Assembly (NCBI RefSeq): GCF_024679095.1
Contig: NC_066520.1
Span: 7,019,351-7,083,350, forward strand
Length of the DNA: 64,000 bases
Origin: Eriocheir sinensis
Taxonomy: Eukaryota; Arthropoda; Malacostraca; Decapoda; Varunidae
Direction of reading: 5' to 3'
Positions within the stretch are counted from its first letter, which is position 1. Each line of letters opens with the position of its first letter. The position numbers and the translations under genes were made by a program. Of the stretch, positions 20,602 to 32,171 are shown piece by piece. A model generated the notes under the pieces. The model worked only from the letters and a program-made list of their open reading frames with translations, ran no database searches and was not told where the DNA came from.

Positions 20602-23600
20602 TCAAAAACATAATAATCGTCGTATCGCTGTGGACGCCTGCGTTAATTGTCTCTGCCTTCTGCTCGGTGCCTCCTGCGCGTCTGTCTCCTGGTGCGCCTC
20701 GTCGTCGTCCGCTTCTTGGGGTGTCCCTGGAACATCTGCCGAAGCCAGGAGGTTATCTCCCTCGGCTGAAAGGTCCAGAAGGCCTATGTCGTCGTCGACC
20801 TCCTCTCGGTCCTGGACGTCCCTTGCGTTTTCGTCGGCTGCTGGGTGTCTGTAGTTGTTCCAGGTGTAATTTCCCGGACCGTGGTACCTCCATAGCCGGT
20901 TGACGTGGACAACTTTCGGCTTGGTCCTTTCCGTTCTCCGGATTCGGTAAGTCATGTCGGAGAGGCGTTCTAGCACAGTATAAGGGCCTTCCCAGGGGCT
21001 CTGTAACTTCGGAGACTGTCCTTTCTTCCTCTGCGGGTTGCAAAGCCAGACTTGGTCTCCTTCCTTGAAGTCAACGTGGCTTGCCCTCATATTGTAACCG
21101 CGCTTCATGGCCTCCCCGGAGAACTTCAAGGCACCACGGACTTGATGGTGCACCTCTTCCAGCCGTTCCTCTACAGTTGACGGGCAAAACTGGAGGCGTC
21201 CCTTGGAAGGCTTTCCCCAGGAGGCCTTCCTGTCAGTAGGTCCACCGGCAATCGCAGCTCACGTCCAAACATCAGCTTTGCCGGTGAATACCCCGTAGTC
21301 TCGTGAGCGGCAGACCTGTAGGCCATGAGAAGCGCAGGCAGCTTCTGATCCCATGAAGACTGATCATTGTTGCACTGCTTGGCCAACTCCTGGCCCAACG
21401 TCCAATTAAACCTCTCCACCATTCCATATCTGACTGTGGGTGCAGAGGGGTGGTCCGGGTCTTCTTTATACCCAGGAGCTTGCAGCACTCAGCAAGGACT
21501 GTTGACTCAAAATTCCTTCCCTGGTCGGAATGGAGCTCGTTAGGCACACCGAAGCGACAGAAGAACTCCTCCACCAAAACCTTGGCGATGGTAATGGCTT
21601 CCTGGTCAGGGATGGCGTAGGCTTCCGGCCACTTGGTGAAGTAATCCATTGTGACGCAGATGTACCTATTTCCGTTCGTCGTCAGAGGCAAGGGTCCTGC
21701 TATATCCACTGCCACCCGTTCCATGGGGGCTCCAACCTGGTATAGTTGCAATGAGGCAAGGTGACGCTTCTTGGGGCCCTTCTTTGCACAGCACACCTCA
21801 CACGCGTGACACCATTCTTCCACGTCCTTCCTCATGCCAACCCAATAGAACCTTTGGCGCAGGCGACTCAGTGTCTTCTTTACCCCAAGGTGTCCGCTGG
21901 TGATGCTGTCGTGCATTTCTTTCAAGATGCCTTCCCGGGACTTCACAGGTAGCGTGCCGTGGACCAGTAGTGGTCAAGACCATCATGAGAGACCCACCGT
22001 CGCTGTAACACCCCGTCGTCCATCCGAAGAGTGTCCCACTGAGTCCAGTAATTCTTGGTGGTAGGGCTTTCTCTCGAGATTACTTCCCACCCAGGTCGCG
22101 TTGACGACTGACTCAGCCACTCCATAATTGGTCTCAGATCTCGGTCCTCCCGCTGCAGTTTTCCCAAGTCTTCCCATGGCACCTCCGCTGTCTGTTCCAC
22201 TGTAGTGCGGCGGCACATATTCTGGACGCTTTCCCTCTGGAGGCAATGTTGACACTCAGGTAGGCAGGAGCGCCGGCTCAAGCTGTCCACGTTACCGTGT
22301 GTTAGCCCAGATCGGTGCACAATATTGTAGTGATGCTGCTCTAGTTTAACTATCCAGCGAGCAAGCTGGCCCTCAGGGTTTTTCAGTGACTTCAACCACC
22401 GCAATGCAGCGTGATCCGTGCGGATGGTGAAAGTTGCACCGTACAGGTAAGCATGGAAAAAGTCAAGGCTTTTGACTACTGCCAGGATTTCTTTCCGGGT
22501 CACGCAATAGTTTTTCTCGGCTGGGGTGAGCTTCTTGCTGAAGTAGGCCACAACCCGTTCCATGTCGGCACATGCCTGGGACAGCACTCCACCAATCGCC
22601 TCGTCACTGGCATCACAATCCAGTATAAAAGGCTTAGAGGGGTCTGGGTAGGTGAGTACGGGCGAGCTGATGAGGGCCTCCTTGAGCTTCTCAAAGGCAA
22701 CCTGAGTTTCCGCTGTCCACTCAAACTTGTGCCCCTTCTTCGTCAGGAGGTGCAGTGGTGCAGCAATCGTAGCGGAGCCTTTCACAAACCTGCGGTAATA
22801 TGAGGACAACCCGAGGAAGCTCCGCAGCTCCTTCACGTTGGTGGGTGTCGGCCAGTCCCTTACCGCAGCCACATTCTCAGGATCAGTGCGTACTCCAGCC
22901 TCGCTCACGATGTGTCCCAAGTATTGGACCTCCTTTTGGAACAGACAGCATTTCTTCGGTCTGAGCTTAAGGTGTGCAGCTCTAAACCGGGCGAAAACCT
23001 CTGATAGCCTTTTCATCTCCTGCTCGAAGGTCTGGCCAAAGACAATCACGTCGTTGAGGTAGGTGAGTGCCGTCTTCCAGTGAAGTCCCTCCAGCACCTT
23101 CTCCATGAGCCGCTCGAACGTGGCCGGCGCGTTGCACAGGCCAAAGGGCATGACCTTAAACTGCCACAGGCCTTGACCGTAGGAGAAGGCTGTTTTCTCT
23201 TTGTTCTGTTCCGCCATTTTGACTTGGTGATACCCAGACTTCATATCCAGTGTTGAAAACCACTTGGAGCCCACCAAAGCGTCGAGTGTGTCGTCGATCC
23301 GTGGGAGTGGGTATGAATCCTTGATGGTGAGATCGTTGAGGGCTCGGTAGTCCACGCAGCACCTGAGGGAACCGTCCTTTTTCCTGACGAGCACTACAGC
23401 AGACGCCCACGGGCTGCTCGACCGCTCGATTAACCCCTGTTGCCGGAGATCATCCATCACCTCATCCATCTCCTTGCGACGGGCTGGTGCCATCCTTCGA
23501 GGAGCTTGCTTCACTGGGCGGTGGCTACCTGTGTCGATGTGGTGCTCTACCAGGTCCGTACATTCCTCACGAGAAGCTCCATGAGCTGTTCCACTTGGGG

Positions 23601-23709
23601 CTCCTCTAGACACTTGGAGCTCCTGTCAAACAGTTCGCGCAGGTAGTCGGGCAGCTCCTCCTGGGGCTTCGTCAGGGTTCTCCTGCAGACACAGGTTCTT
23701 GGTTTCTGG
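20602..23709 (-). pseudogene. pol: Ty3/Gypsy pol: RT, RNase H, integrase (element 1)
   Basis: Pol occupies several frames. The longest (21,943-23,613, 556 codons) holds the RT with SSSPWASAVVLVRKKDGS near residue 66, the first Asp in FSTLDMKSGYHQV near 120, MPFGLCNAPATFERLM near 155, and YLND instead of YLDD at residues 185-188. RNase H follows, with FILDCDASDEAIGGV, then NYCVTRKEILAVV, then IRTDHAALRWL. After a frameshift near 21,945 comes the integrase: H-x7-H and CHAC...C zinc site, catalytic Asp in VAVDIAGPL, Asp in HSDQGRNFES. After another frameshift near 21,430 come the Glu in MVERFNWTL and a C-terminal domain with SPWEGPYTVLERLSD. Both frameshifts and the YLND change mean this copy is dead. 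Upstream pol and gag continue at 42,648. Confidence 0.9.
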
Positions 23710-24149
23710 GGCCGTATGCACAAATATTCTAAGAATAATACTAAGCCCTGCACTTAACAACTTTTAGCTAAGCATAGGCCCTTAAGTATTACTTAGAATT
23801 CCCCTTAGCGGACTCTAAGCTAAGTATTTTTTGAGCAAAATACCGGTATGAAGTGCATCGCCTAGCAAAACGACCACTTGCAAAAGCATTGTATATAGCT
23901 ACCACAGTGCATATTATGCAGAGATGAAATAGCTATAATGCATTCAACACGTTATCTATCTGTACACAAAAGCTTGTTTGGAAACAATAGACACAACAGT
24001 GGAGTAAATGGTCGACATAAACGAGCCTTCTTCTTCTTCCTCTTGTGGTCTTTATTGCCTATGATCGTTATATAGGTGCATCTTTTCATGTTTCCGGTGT
24101 ACCTCCACTATTCTTTTATGTGTTTTGGTAAAATATGCATATTACTGCC

Positions 24150-25330
24150 TCGACGTCGTCTCCTCAGCCGCCGGTGACAACAAAGGCGTAGCGCGAAGCG
24201 TATCACACGGAATTACCAAATAATAAAAGTAAACAAGTCAAAACAAACTAAATCTAACCAGACCTGACCAAACCTAACTATACCTAGCCTATAGCCAACC
24301 TAACCTGACCCATCTACTGCCAAAATGCAATGTGCTAAGATGCGTTAATTTACACTCTTCAATAGTTTGAAGTTTCTTCAATATTCAAGCTGTTTGTTAC
24401 TGTACTGTATTCAGAGACCAACATACAACACATAATGCATTAGCCTCGCGTGAGATGGCTACCATAATTTCAGACTCGTGTGTTCAGTGACTTTCTTGTT
24501 TATTTATTTTGATATATATCAACTTTCAGTCAGGTTACTCTGGTATATCTTTACCTCAGTGGGTCAAGGCACACAATCATTAGTACTATTATAAAATGTT
24601 CTAATGTTTCCCGAGCTTCTACACCTATCTGATGTACTATAGATAGGTGTAGGTACTTCTCCATTCACAGAGGCCACTTTTCTCAACTATCTTTGACAGG
24701 TCTCCCATTCACATTGTTTCACTCTGCTCCAGTGTCATCATATGCTTTCCCTCTCTGTATATTTCCTTTCTCCAAAGGGGATTGTCTTGAATTTCCAGTG
24801 TTATATTAATTTGGCCCACCGGTGCTCACTCATTTCCTCTCTTTGAAACTCAGCTTCCCCTTTGTTAACCTTTCTCAGAAGCTTCACCCTATTTCCCCTG
24901 AGCATGTGAACACTATCATGCCAACTGGTCTTGAATGACTTCTAATCTCCCGACATCTCAAGTGTTAGTTTTGCTGACCCATACAAGATAGCTGTGGGGT
25001 TACTACTTTCCCCATCCAAAAGCAACTTCCATATTCATACTGGCTAATTTCCCTTCTCTACCACTGATGTTAACACCCGTCATTTTCCTTACCTTGGCTT
25101 CATTCAGTTTTCTTTGTGCTTTCTCCTATGGCCTCCTTGCTTATCTCAAATGCTAAATAACCATGTGTTTCTATTACCTCTAAGATATTGTTTCCCAGCA
25201 CCCGCTGTCCTACTGCTGGTGTGAATTTCCATTATTATGTTTAAAGATAAGTTTCCATTCCATACCAAAGTCATTTAGGATCAGGCAAAATCCTTCCACT
25301 GCATAACCTAGGCAAAGTAATACAACTTCT
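24150..25330. other. No gene; diverged dispersed repeat
   Basis: 24,150-24,440 is the second copy of the repeat described at 18,610-19,010. From about 24,600 to 25,310 the sequence is bland with no frame above 75 codons. It could be a strongly decayed minus-strand LINE, but I cannot show that. Confidence 0.4.
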
Positions 25331-25333
25331 GAT

Positions 25334-27390
25334 GTGTGGGGCTTTATTACTTTTGCCTATATCCACATATACACATGGAGGAGGGGGAATGATTATGAGC
25401 AGAAAGGATTGATTGATAATGTGGCAGTAGATGGAAGACTGAGAAAGGATATCTGTGACACGAAGGTAGTAAGCGGGATGTTCGATGGCTCTGACCATCT
25501 TGCAAAAGTGGGTGTTTGAAAAGAAAGGTGAAGTAAAAAAGGAAATACTGAAGATAGAAAAGTTACAGGAAAAAAGAAATAAAAGATGAGTATAACGTGA
25601 AATGGTAGATGCCTTAAGTGAAAAATGGGAAAGTGTGAAAGATAGTACAGATACTGAAAAAGTTTTTAGAACATTTAAAGAAGTAGTGTTAACTACAACA
25701 AAAAAGTGGTAGGAATGAAAGTGGTGAGAGATGGAAAAAGAAAAGGAAATTCATGGTGGACAGAAGAGATAAGGAGGATAGTAAGAGAGAAAAGGGAACT
25801 TTTTAAAGAAAACTTAAGAAAGAAATGTGGTTGAGCAAGTAAAAAGGGAAAGGAAAAAGAAATATAGAGAATGCAAAATGAAATTAAAACAAGCAATAAA
25901 AGAAAGTAAGAAGAGAGTTGGTGAAGACTTTGGAAAAGACTAAGTGAAAAATATAAAGGGAACAGGAAATCATATTGGAAAGAAGTAAAAAACGAAAGAA
26001 AAGCATCACCCCAATAATATCTCCCCAAGGAAAATTAATGAAGTTATGGGTGAGAATGGAAAGATGTTCAAAGACGGGGAAGCTGTGAAAGAGACATGGA
26101 GAGAATATTTCAAAAACTTAATGAATTTTGATGATGGACGTCCAGCAGCTGTTACAGCAACAGTTTTGAGCGGAGGTAGAGGAGGAGTATATAAAGAAAG
26201 AAGTATAACATATGAAGAAGTAAATCAGGCATTAAAAAGATTAAAAAATGGAAAAGCAGCAGGAACTGATGGAATCAATCAGATATTTTCCTTCAGGATG
26301 GTAGGAGAAAAAATAATAGCAAAAGGAAAGAAACTATACACTGCCTTCATGGACTTTGAAAAAGCTTGACAGATTCGATTGGATTGCATTGTGGGATGTT
26401 TTAAAGGTTTATGGTGTGGGAGGAAAACTGCTTAGTGCAATAAAGTCTTTCTATGAGGATGCATCTGCATGTGTCAAAATTGGTGGAGAAACAAGTGAAC
26501 ATTTTGAGATAAAGGTGGGATTAAGGCAGGGGCGTGTCATGTCACCATGATTGTTCAATATTTATATGGATGGTGTCATGAGAGAAATAAAGGGCAAAGT
26601 TGGAGTAAAAATGTATGCTGAGGGAAGGAAGTGGGTGCTGAATTCAATCCTGTTTACTGATGACACAGTGCTCATTGCAGAAAATGAAAGTGACTTACAA
26701 AACTTGGTCAGTGATTTTCATAGCGTCTGTAAAAGGAGAAAGCTGAAAGTAAATGTCAACAAAAGTAAAGTGATGGTTTGTGAGGGGAGTAGAAGTGAAG
26801 TTGTAGATTTTGTATGCCCATATAGAGTGGGAACTGAATGTGAAAAAGAATGCAAAATAATTCTGAATGGTGAAGAAATGGAGGAGGTCAATGAGTTTAA
26901 GTACCTTGGATCAGTTATCAGTTGAAAATACAATAATAGTACCAACCCTCACATATGCAAGTGAAACATGGGCCTGGAATGAAAGTCAGAGGTCTAGAGT
27001 GCAGGCAGTGGAAATGAGTTATTTGAGGAGTGCTTGTGGTGTGAGTAGAATGGATGGAATAAGTAATGAAAGTGTGTATGAGCGTTTTGGAATGTGTCAC
27101 AGGGGTGAAGGGAATAAGTGACTTTAAAGTGGTTTGGCCACATGGAGCGAATGGAGGAGAGTAAGATGACCAGAAGGGTGTATGTGAGATTGAGGAAGGG
27201 AATGTTAGAGGACGACCTCCAGTGAAATGGAGAGATAGGGTGCAGGAGTACGTTAGGGAGAAGGATGAGAGATCCTTGAGAAACTTTGAGCAGGCAAGGA
27301 GGGAGTGTCCGGATAGAGAAAGATGGAAACTTCTGCCGTGGCCATCCCCTGGTGGGAGCTCCTAAGAGCAGGCGTCGATGAGATGATGAT
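25334..27390 (+). pseudogene. Non-LTR retrotransposon (family 1), copy 2
   Basis: It begins in the endonuclease C-terminus (SGMFDGSDHLAKVGV at about 25,470-25,516; the SDH motif is a catalytic hallmark of apurinic-type LINE endonucleases). A basic linker follows. RT starts near 26,220 with LKRLKNGKAAGTDGIN, then jumps straight to the region of the palm, so an internal deletion removed the central fingers. Next come GLRQGRVMSPXLFNIYMDGV, FTDDTVLIAEN (catalytic pair, FADD changed to FTDD), KRRKLKVNVNKSKVMV and VNEFKYLGSV. A second deletion near 26,925 joins to PTLTYASETWAWN. The 3' end carries a short GAT-type repeat (GATGAGATGATGATGATGA, 27,377-27,395), a likely tail. It is in pieces and non-functional. 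Confidence 0.85.
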
Positions 27391-27396
27391 GATGAA

Positions 27397-28425
27397 TGAA
27401 TTGAGAGGAATCACAGCAGAAATGTTGAAGTGTGGAGATGAAGTTACTATATGAATGGTCAAGATATGTGAAGTGGCCTGGGAAGGGGGGGGGGAGGTCC
27501 CAGCAGACTTGACAAAAGCCATCATGGTCCCAGTTTACAAGGGGAAGGGCAGGAGAGGGGAGGTGGGAGTTGTAGGGGTATAAGTCTGCTGAGTGTAGGC
27601 TACCCGGAAAGGTATATGGAAAAGTCCTAATTGAGATTGTGCAAAGACTTACAGAAGAGAAAATCAGTGAAGAACAAGACTTCAGGAAGGGAAGAGGATG
27701 TGTGGATCAGATATTTTCCTTCAGGATGGTGTTTTATTAGAAAAAATATTAGCAAAAGGAAAAAATACTATGCTGCCTTCATGGATCTAGTTATTCTAAA
27801 GAAAGTTTATGACAGAGTCGATTGGCTGGCATTGTGGGACGTCTTAAAGATATATGGTGTGGGAGGAAAACTGCTTTATGCAATAAAGTCTTTCTATGAG
27901 GATGCATCTGCATGTGTCAAAATTACTGGAGAAACAAGTGAACATTTTGAGATGAAAGTGGGCTAAGGCAGGGGTGTGTCATGTCATCGTGGTTGTTCAA
28001 TATTTATATGGATGGTGTTATGAGAAATGAAGGGCAAAGTCGGGGAAATTGAAGTAAAAATGTATGCTGAGGGAGGGAAGGAAGTAAGTGATGAATTCAA
28101 TCTTATTTGCTGATGACACGGTGCTCATTGCAGAAAATGAAAGTGACTTACAAAATTTGGTCAATGTTTTTGATAGTGTATGTAAAAGGAGAAAGTTGAA
28201 AGTAAATGTCAACAGAAGTAAAGTGATGGTTTGTGAGCGGAGTAGAAGGGAGGTTGTAGAGTTTGTATGCCCATATGGAGTGGGCATTGAATGTGAAAAA
28301 GAATGCCAAATAATTTTGAATGGTGAAGAAATGGAGGAGGTTAACGAGTTTAAGTACCTAGGATCAGTTATGTGTAAGCATGGTGGTACAGAAGGAGAGA
28401 AAAGAGAAAGGGCATTGCAATGATT
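27397..28425 (+). pseudogene. Non-LTR retrotransposon (family 1), copy 3
   Basis: A further RT fragment starts right at the tail of copy 2 with GITAEMLKCGDE. Later frames show YDRVDWLALWDVLKIYGVGG (about 27,805-27,870), LFADDTVLIAEN at about 28,107 with an intact FADD, and KYLGSVMCKHGGTEGEKRE. It ends abruptly at 28,425. It keeps the central RT part that copy 2 lacks. Many stops are present. A tandem arrangement of two partial copies suggests either insertion into the tail or a rearrangement. Confidence 0.8.
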
Positions 28426-28623
28426 GATTGATTGGAGGAGAAGTTGCGGATCCATCTCTGGCATGCCATCTCCTTGTTGGGGGCTGAATTTCTCCATGGC
28501 ATGGACTGGACCTCTGCCGGACAGCTGGAGAAAGCTGCCATGGCACAAACCCGACTGATGGAGACAACTGATTTCTTCTTCCACATCATGTTTGGCCCTG
28601 AAATATGAGTACAAGTTCAAATA

Positions 28624-28629
<6 letters not shown>
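28426..28629. other. Short unassigned segment before a TA run
   Basis: It starts with GATTGATTGATTG and ends CAAATAAACAAC, which contains an AATAAA-like polyadenylation signal. It may be a retroposed fragment. No match recognised. Confidence 0.3.

Positions 28630-28718
<89 letters not shown>
28630..28718. repeat. (TA)n microsatellite
   Basis: About 44 perfect TA units. Confidence 0.95.
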
Positions 28719-28720
<2 letters not shown>

Positions 28721-30670
28721 GTGGTGTGTTTTTCATTGATTAGTGTTCTATACTAAAAGAGTTTAACCCGGTCGCTGCAGGGATCTTGTTTCTTATAGGT
28801 TCCTCCGGCGAGAAAATGAGAAAAATCATCACTCCATAAACCGTTTCATAATATATATCAACACATTTGTGATCAGTTTATGCATCATCTATTTTTTGGG
28901 GTTTATATCATGACAAAAATGTGGCCCATCGCTGGTACACGGTAAAGCCACAAATTTGGCCTGTTGCTGCTACCAGGTTAAGTTGGACTATGAATGGACA
29001 GATGTTGTTTTAAGAGCATCTGAAATAAACTTATGGGACTGATATATGATAATTAAATCTGTGATATTTATTAAGATGTGTCCAGTGATTTAATTGGCAA
29101 AGAACTGCAAAACACAAGCTAAGAAAATAAAAGTACTGAACTGATTGATGTATCGACACAGGAAATGGCCGTCGGAGAAATAAGAATGGATTAGTAATTA
29201 ATATACCCGAAGCAAGAACTAAAAGACATTGCATCGACATAAGTAGCTATGTGATAGAATAACAGGCATTATCTACATGAGTTATTTACTGCACAGTGCA
29301 CACTATATGGGCTGGCAACATTGTCTTATTTTCTAGCAATTGAAGTTGCTTATATTGTGCATTATATTCTTGCATGGGAATGATTGCTTGATGCTGGATG
29401 ATAAAAACTAAATGATTAAACAATAATGTTATGTGCCGAATACCAGCTTGAGGTCACTCTAGGTCTAGGAGGACTTGCTCGTTGTTGTCAATGTCATCAC
29501 AATCACTGCAAATAGATACATTACAATTAGAAATGCTTTGGTACCTGCCCTATATGTATACCTATCTATACTTGTCCAGAAGTCAAAACTCTTGACTCAT
29601 GGACCAATTTGCAATTTTTTTTGTTCAAAAAGATTTTAGCATTGTTGATTGACTTTAATAGCTATTTGGGAGTAAGACTAAGAATAATCATAAAATTCAC
29701 TTTTAGATCTTCATAAGAAAGGAAGCTGCAAATAACAAAAGCCATAATATACTGTGAACTAATTAATTTCAAATGTGAAAAAAAAAGACATGACCAAAAC
29801 AAATAAAACAATACTACAATGCTAGCTAGCATGGGTATTAGTATCATTTTGCAACACCCAGGGATTCCTGGGAGGTATTTTACAGAAAGGATAGCTACCG
29901 TTCGTTAAGTAGGATCAATGAGGTTAGGTGACGTTTATAATTTATTGTTAAGTTAAAATAAGGCAACATTCTGAATGATAGTTAGTTTGGTAAAAAATTT
30001 ACGTCCAAAATAAAAATGTTTGTTTAAAAAATAGTCAGTAACACAAATCGGAAATTTATCTGAGTTAGGAGAGGTGAACTTATATTAAGTTGGGCTCGTC
30101 GGACCAAGGTTTCTAAACAAGTTGATTTAGGATTAAAGGAAAAAAGTCATAAGTGATGCAAGCTTGAGTACTAGAGCAAGTTCGGTTTAAGAGCTACCGG
30201 TACGTCAAATTGATTTGGTTTGGTTACTAAAAATAAGCAAAGGAAGGTAATTTTGTTAGGACACTTCTGACATTTAAGTTAGGTTAAAAATATCAACTTT
30301 TCTAAATAATTGCTGATTTGGTTAAAACTGGCTATCTTAAATAACAGATTAAGTTGAAATAACTATATGTCAATGATAAATTTACCCAGGTTAGGTTTGG
30401 TTTATCGTTGCTGGGAGGTTAGTCAAGTAAAAATTAAATAACAGACACTAGTGACCCAAATAGGTATTGTTTAGGGTTTGGTAAGTTTGGTGGGAAACGT
30501 TTGTTGAAGTCAGTCACAAGATTAACAGGTGTGTTAGGTTTAAAGAGTTGAATATTGTAAAGGATAAGTCTGGCGAGGTAAAATATTGGCTCACCTGTGT
30601 TCGTTCCTTGGGCAGGAGTCTGTGGCTGCCGGTGTTGATCACAGGTAAGATACACGTGCGCCAGTGATGA
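28719..30670. other. No established gene; possible two-exon transcript on minus strand
   Basis: Mostly AT-rich with GTTAGGTT-like degenerate blocks (29,900-30,420). On the minus strand a 29-codon frame beginning MKVQSSLAHVYLTCD (30,682-30,595) ends at a consensus donor CAG|GTGAGC. A short open stretch at 29,505-29,454 is preceded by an acceptor-like TATTTGCAG. The two could be exons of a small transcript, but the protein would be tiny and resembles nothing I know. Confidence 0.2.
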
Positions 30671-30903
30671 CTGGACCTTCACAGACTACCTAAGGTGAGT
30701 GATAACAGACACTGGATGCCCTCCAGGCGATGGCTGGGGGCTGTATAACGCCAGCCACACACTGCGGCCCGCGGGGCTTCCAGCAAGGTTACTCCCAGGG
30801 CTCCTTGTGTAACAGCCTGTGGATGGTGGCAGGCGGTCACCAGCCATCGCTTGGAGGGTCTCCAGTGTCTGTTATCACTCAATCTCTGTCAGTCTGTGAA
30901 GGT
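30671..30903. repeat. Inverted repeat with about 65-bp arms
   Basis: The left arm CCTTCACAGACT...GAGTGATAACAGACACTGGA...CCTCCAGGCGATGGCTGG (30,671-30,738) pairs with the right arm at about 30,836-30,903. The spacer is about 100 nt. The central GTGATAACAGACACTGGA block is identical in both arms. Confidence 0.85.
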
Positions 30904-31309
30904 TGCACCTGCATTTTACCTGTCAGCGAACACCACTTCAGTCGTGATGGCCATGTAGGTGTTTCCAAGGTCCGCCTCGCCGAACCACTCATCTCAGCAC
31001 GGTCAGCACAGTCCACAGATATTTCAGGATGAGTTTCAAATCATTACACGCCTCCAATTCGTCTAGACGAGGCAGATACATTAGGAGGTGATGCCTTTCA
31101 TCCCGCTGTAATCCACCATGTTGCAATACTTATGCATTTTTAACGGTGCTAAGGGAGCCCCTTCCCCGCCTTAAATTTTCCGCCCGCTAAGTGCTCCAGC
31201 TTCAGCGCTAAGCGGCCCAGCGCCATTTTAAGTAGAAAACTTAACGATTCTTTGCCGTTAAGTGCACTTAGCGATGCTAAGAACTTTTGTGTATACCGCC
31301 CCTGGGCCC

Positions 31310-31915
31310 GTATCCTCGACAACTATTAATACTAAACGGGTCTTTCCGGTTATACGAACTATCGACTTTTTTTTTTTTTTCATTTTTCCAGTGTATTTTT
31401 TTACGTTAGAATCCGAAAATAACATTGGTTTTTTGGAGAAATGGATAGATAAAAAGTTATTCAACTTTAAAGTTATTTATTTCCTATGCATTACTGAAGA
31501 AATGCAAACTTTCCTTTCTTTTATCAAATGTAAGACATACCTGGAAAGGATAGGATAGGTTAGGTTAGGTTAGTTTAGGTTAGGTTAGGTTAGGTTAGGT
31601 TAGGTTAGGTTAGTTTAGGTTAGGTTAGGTTAGGTTAGGTTAGGTTAGGTTAGCTTCGGTTAGGTTAGGTGATTTTTGACCTGAAAGAGAGGAAAAATGA
31701 AAGTTAGCATTTCTTCAGTATTACATAGGGAATAAATAACTTTAAAGTTGAATAACTTTTTACCTATTGGTTTCTCCAAAAAAAATTTGTCATTTTAGGA
31801 TTCTACGGAAAAAAATACATTGAAAAAATGTAAAAATACCCAAAAAATCGATAGTTCGTATAACCGGAAAGATCCTACTAAACTTGGTATTAACTTTCGA
31901 CTTTGGTATTAACTT
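31310..31915. repeat. Foldback with TTAGG array in its loop
   Basis: Arms of about 220-230 bp at about 31,315-31,544 and 31,672-31,890 are reverse complements (for example CTTTCCGGTTATACGAACTA on the left and TAGTTCGTATAACCGGAAAG on the right). The loop between them is a block of TTAGG units. The left arm is also the left end of insertion B. Confidence 0.85.
31545..31670. repeat. Interstitial (TTAGG)n telomere-type repeat
   Basis: About 24 TTAGG units with a few variants (TTAGTT, TTAGCTTCGG). TTAGG is the ancestral arthropod telomere repeat, retained in many crustaceans. Here it is internal, in the loop of an inverted repeat. Confidence 0.9.
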
Positions 31916-32171
31916 CACTCTCAAAGTGTATCCTCAACAACTATTAGCCTAATACCTACTCTTAACTTTGGTATTAACTTGAGAGTGCTGGCGAGGACTT
32001 CTAAACACTTAATAGTAAAGTTAATAGTGAAACCCAGACCCAGACCCATATCAACATGGCCCCCGGACTTCCTCGTCCAGCCCGCCTCCGCAATTTAGAG
32101 TTTGATAGGGCGCTTTGGAACTGTATAACCTTACCTTACGGAACCTTACGGAAATACTGGACGCAGGCCTA

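Larger units (their letters stand above)
23710..31301. mobile_element. Insertion A within Gypsy element 1
   Basis: The left end GGCCGTATGCACAAATATTC matches the inward-read right end GGGCGGTATACACAAAAGTT. Both continue with CTTAG/CTAAG-rich palindromic subterminal motifs. CTGG lies at both borders (23,706-23,709 and 31,302-31,305), suggesting a 3-4 bp target duplication. Removing A and B restores the Gypsy pol frame as ...EIDQKPRT.... No transposase was recognised inside; the interior carries LINE copies at 25.3-28.4 kb. The superfamily is unknown. Confidence 0.65.

Noticed and set aside
20552..20903. Plus-strand Ser/Arg-rich frames over the Gypsy 3' end
   Set aside because: Antisense shadows of the integrase C-terminal frame in GC-rich sequence.
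31545..31670. True chromosome end
   Set aside because: The TTAGG block is only about 125 bp, imperfect, and enclosed by inverted arms with unrelated sequence on both sides.
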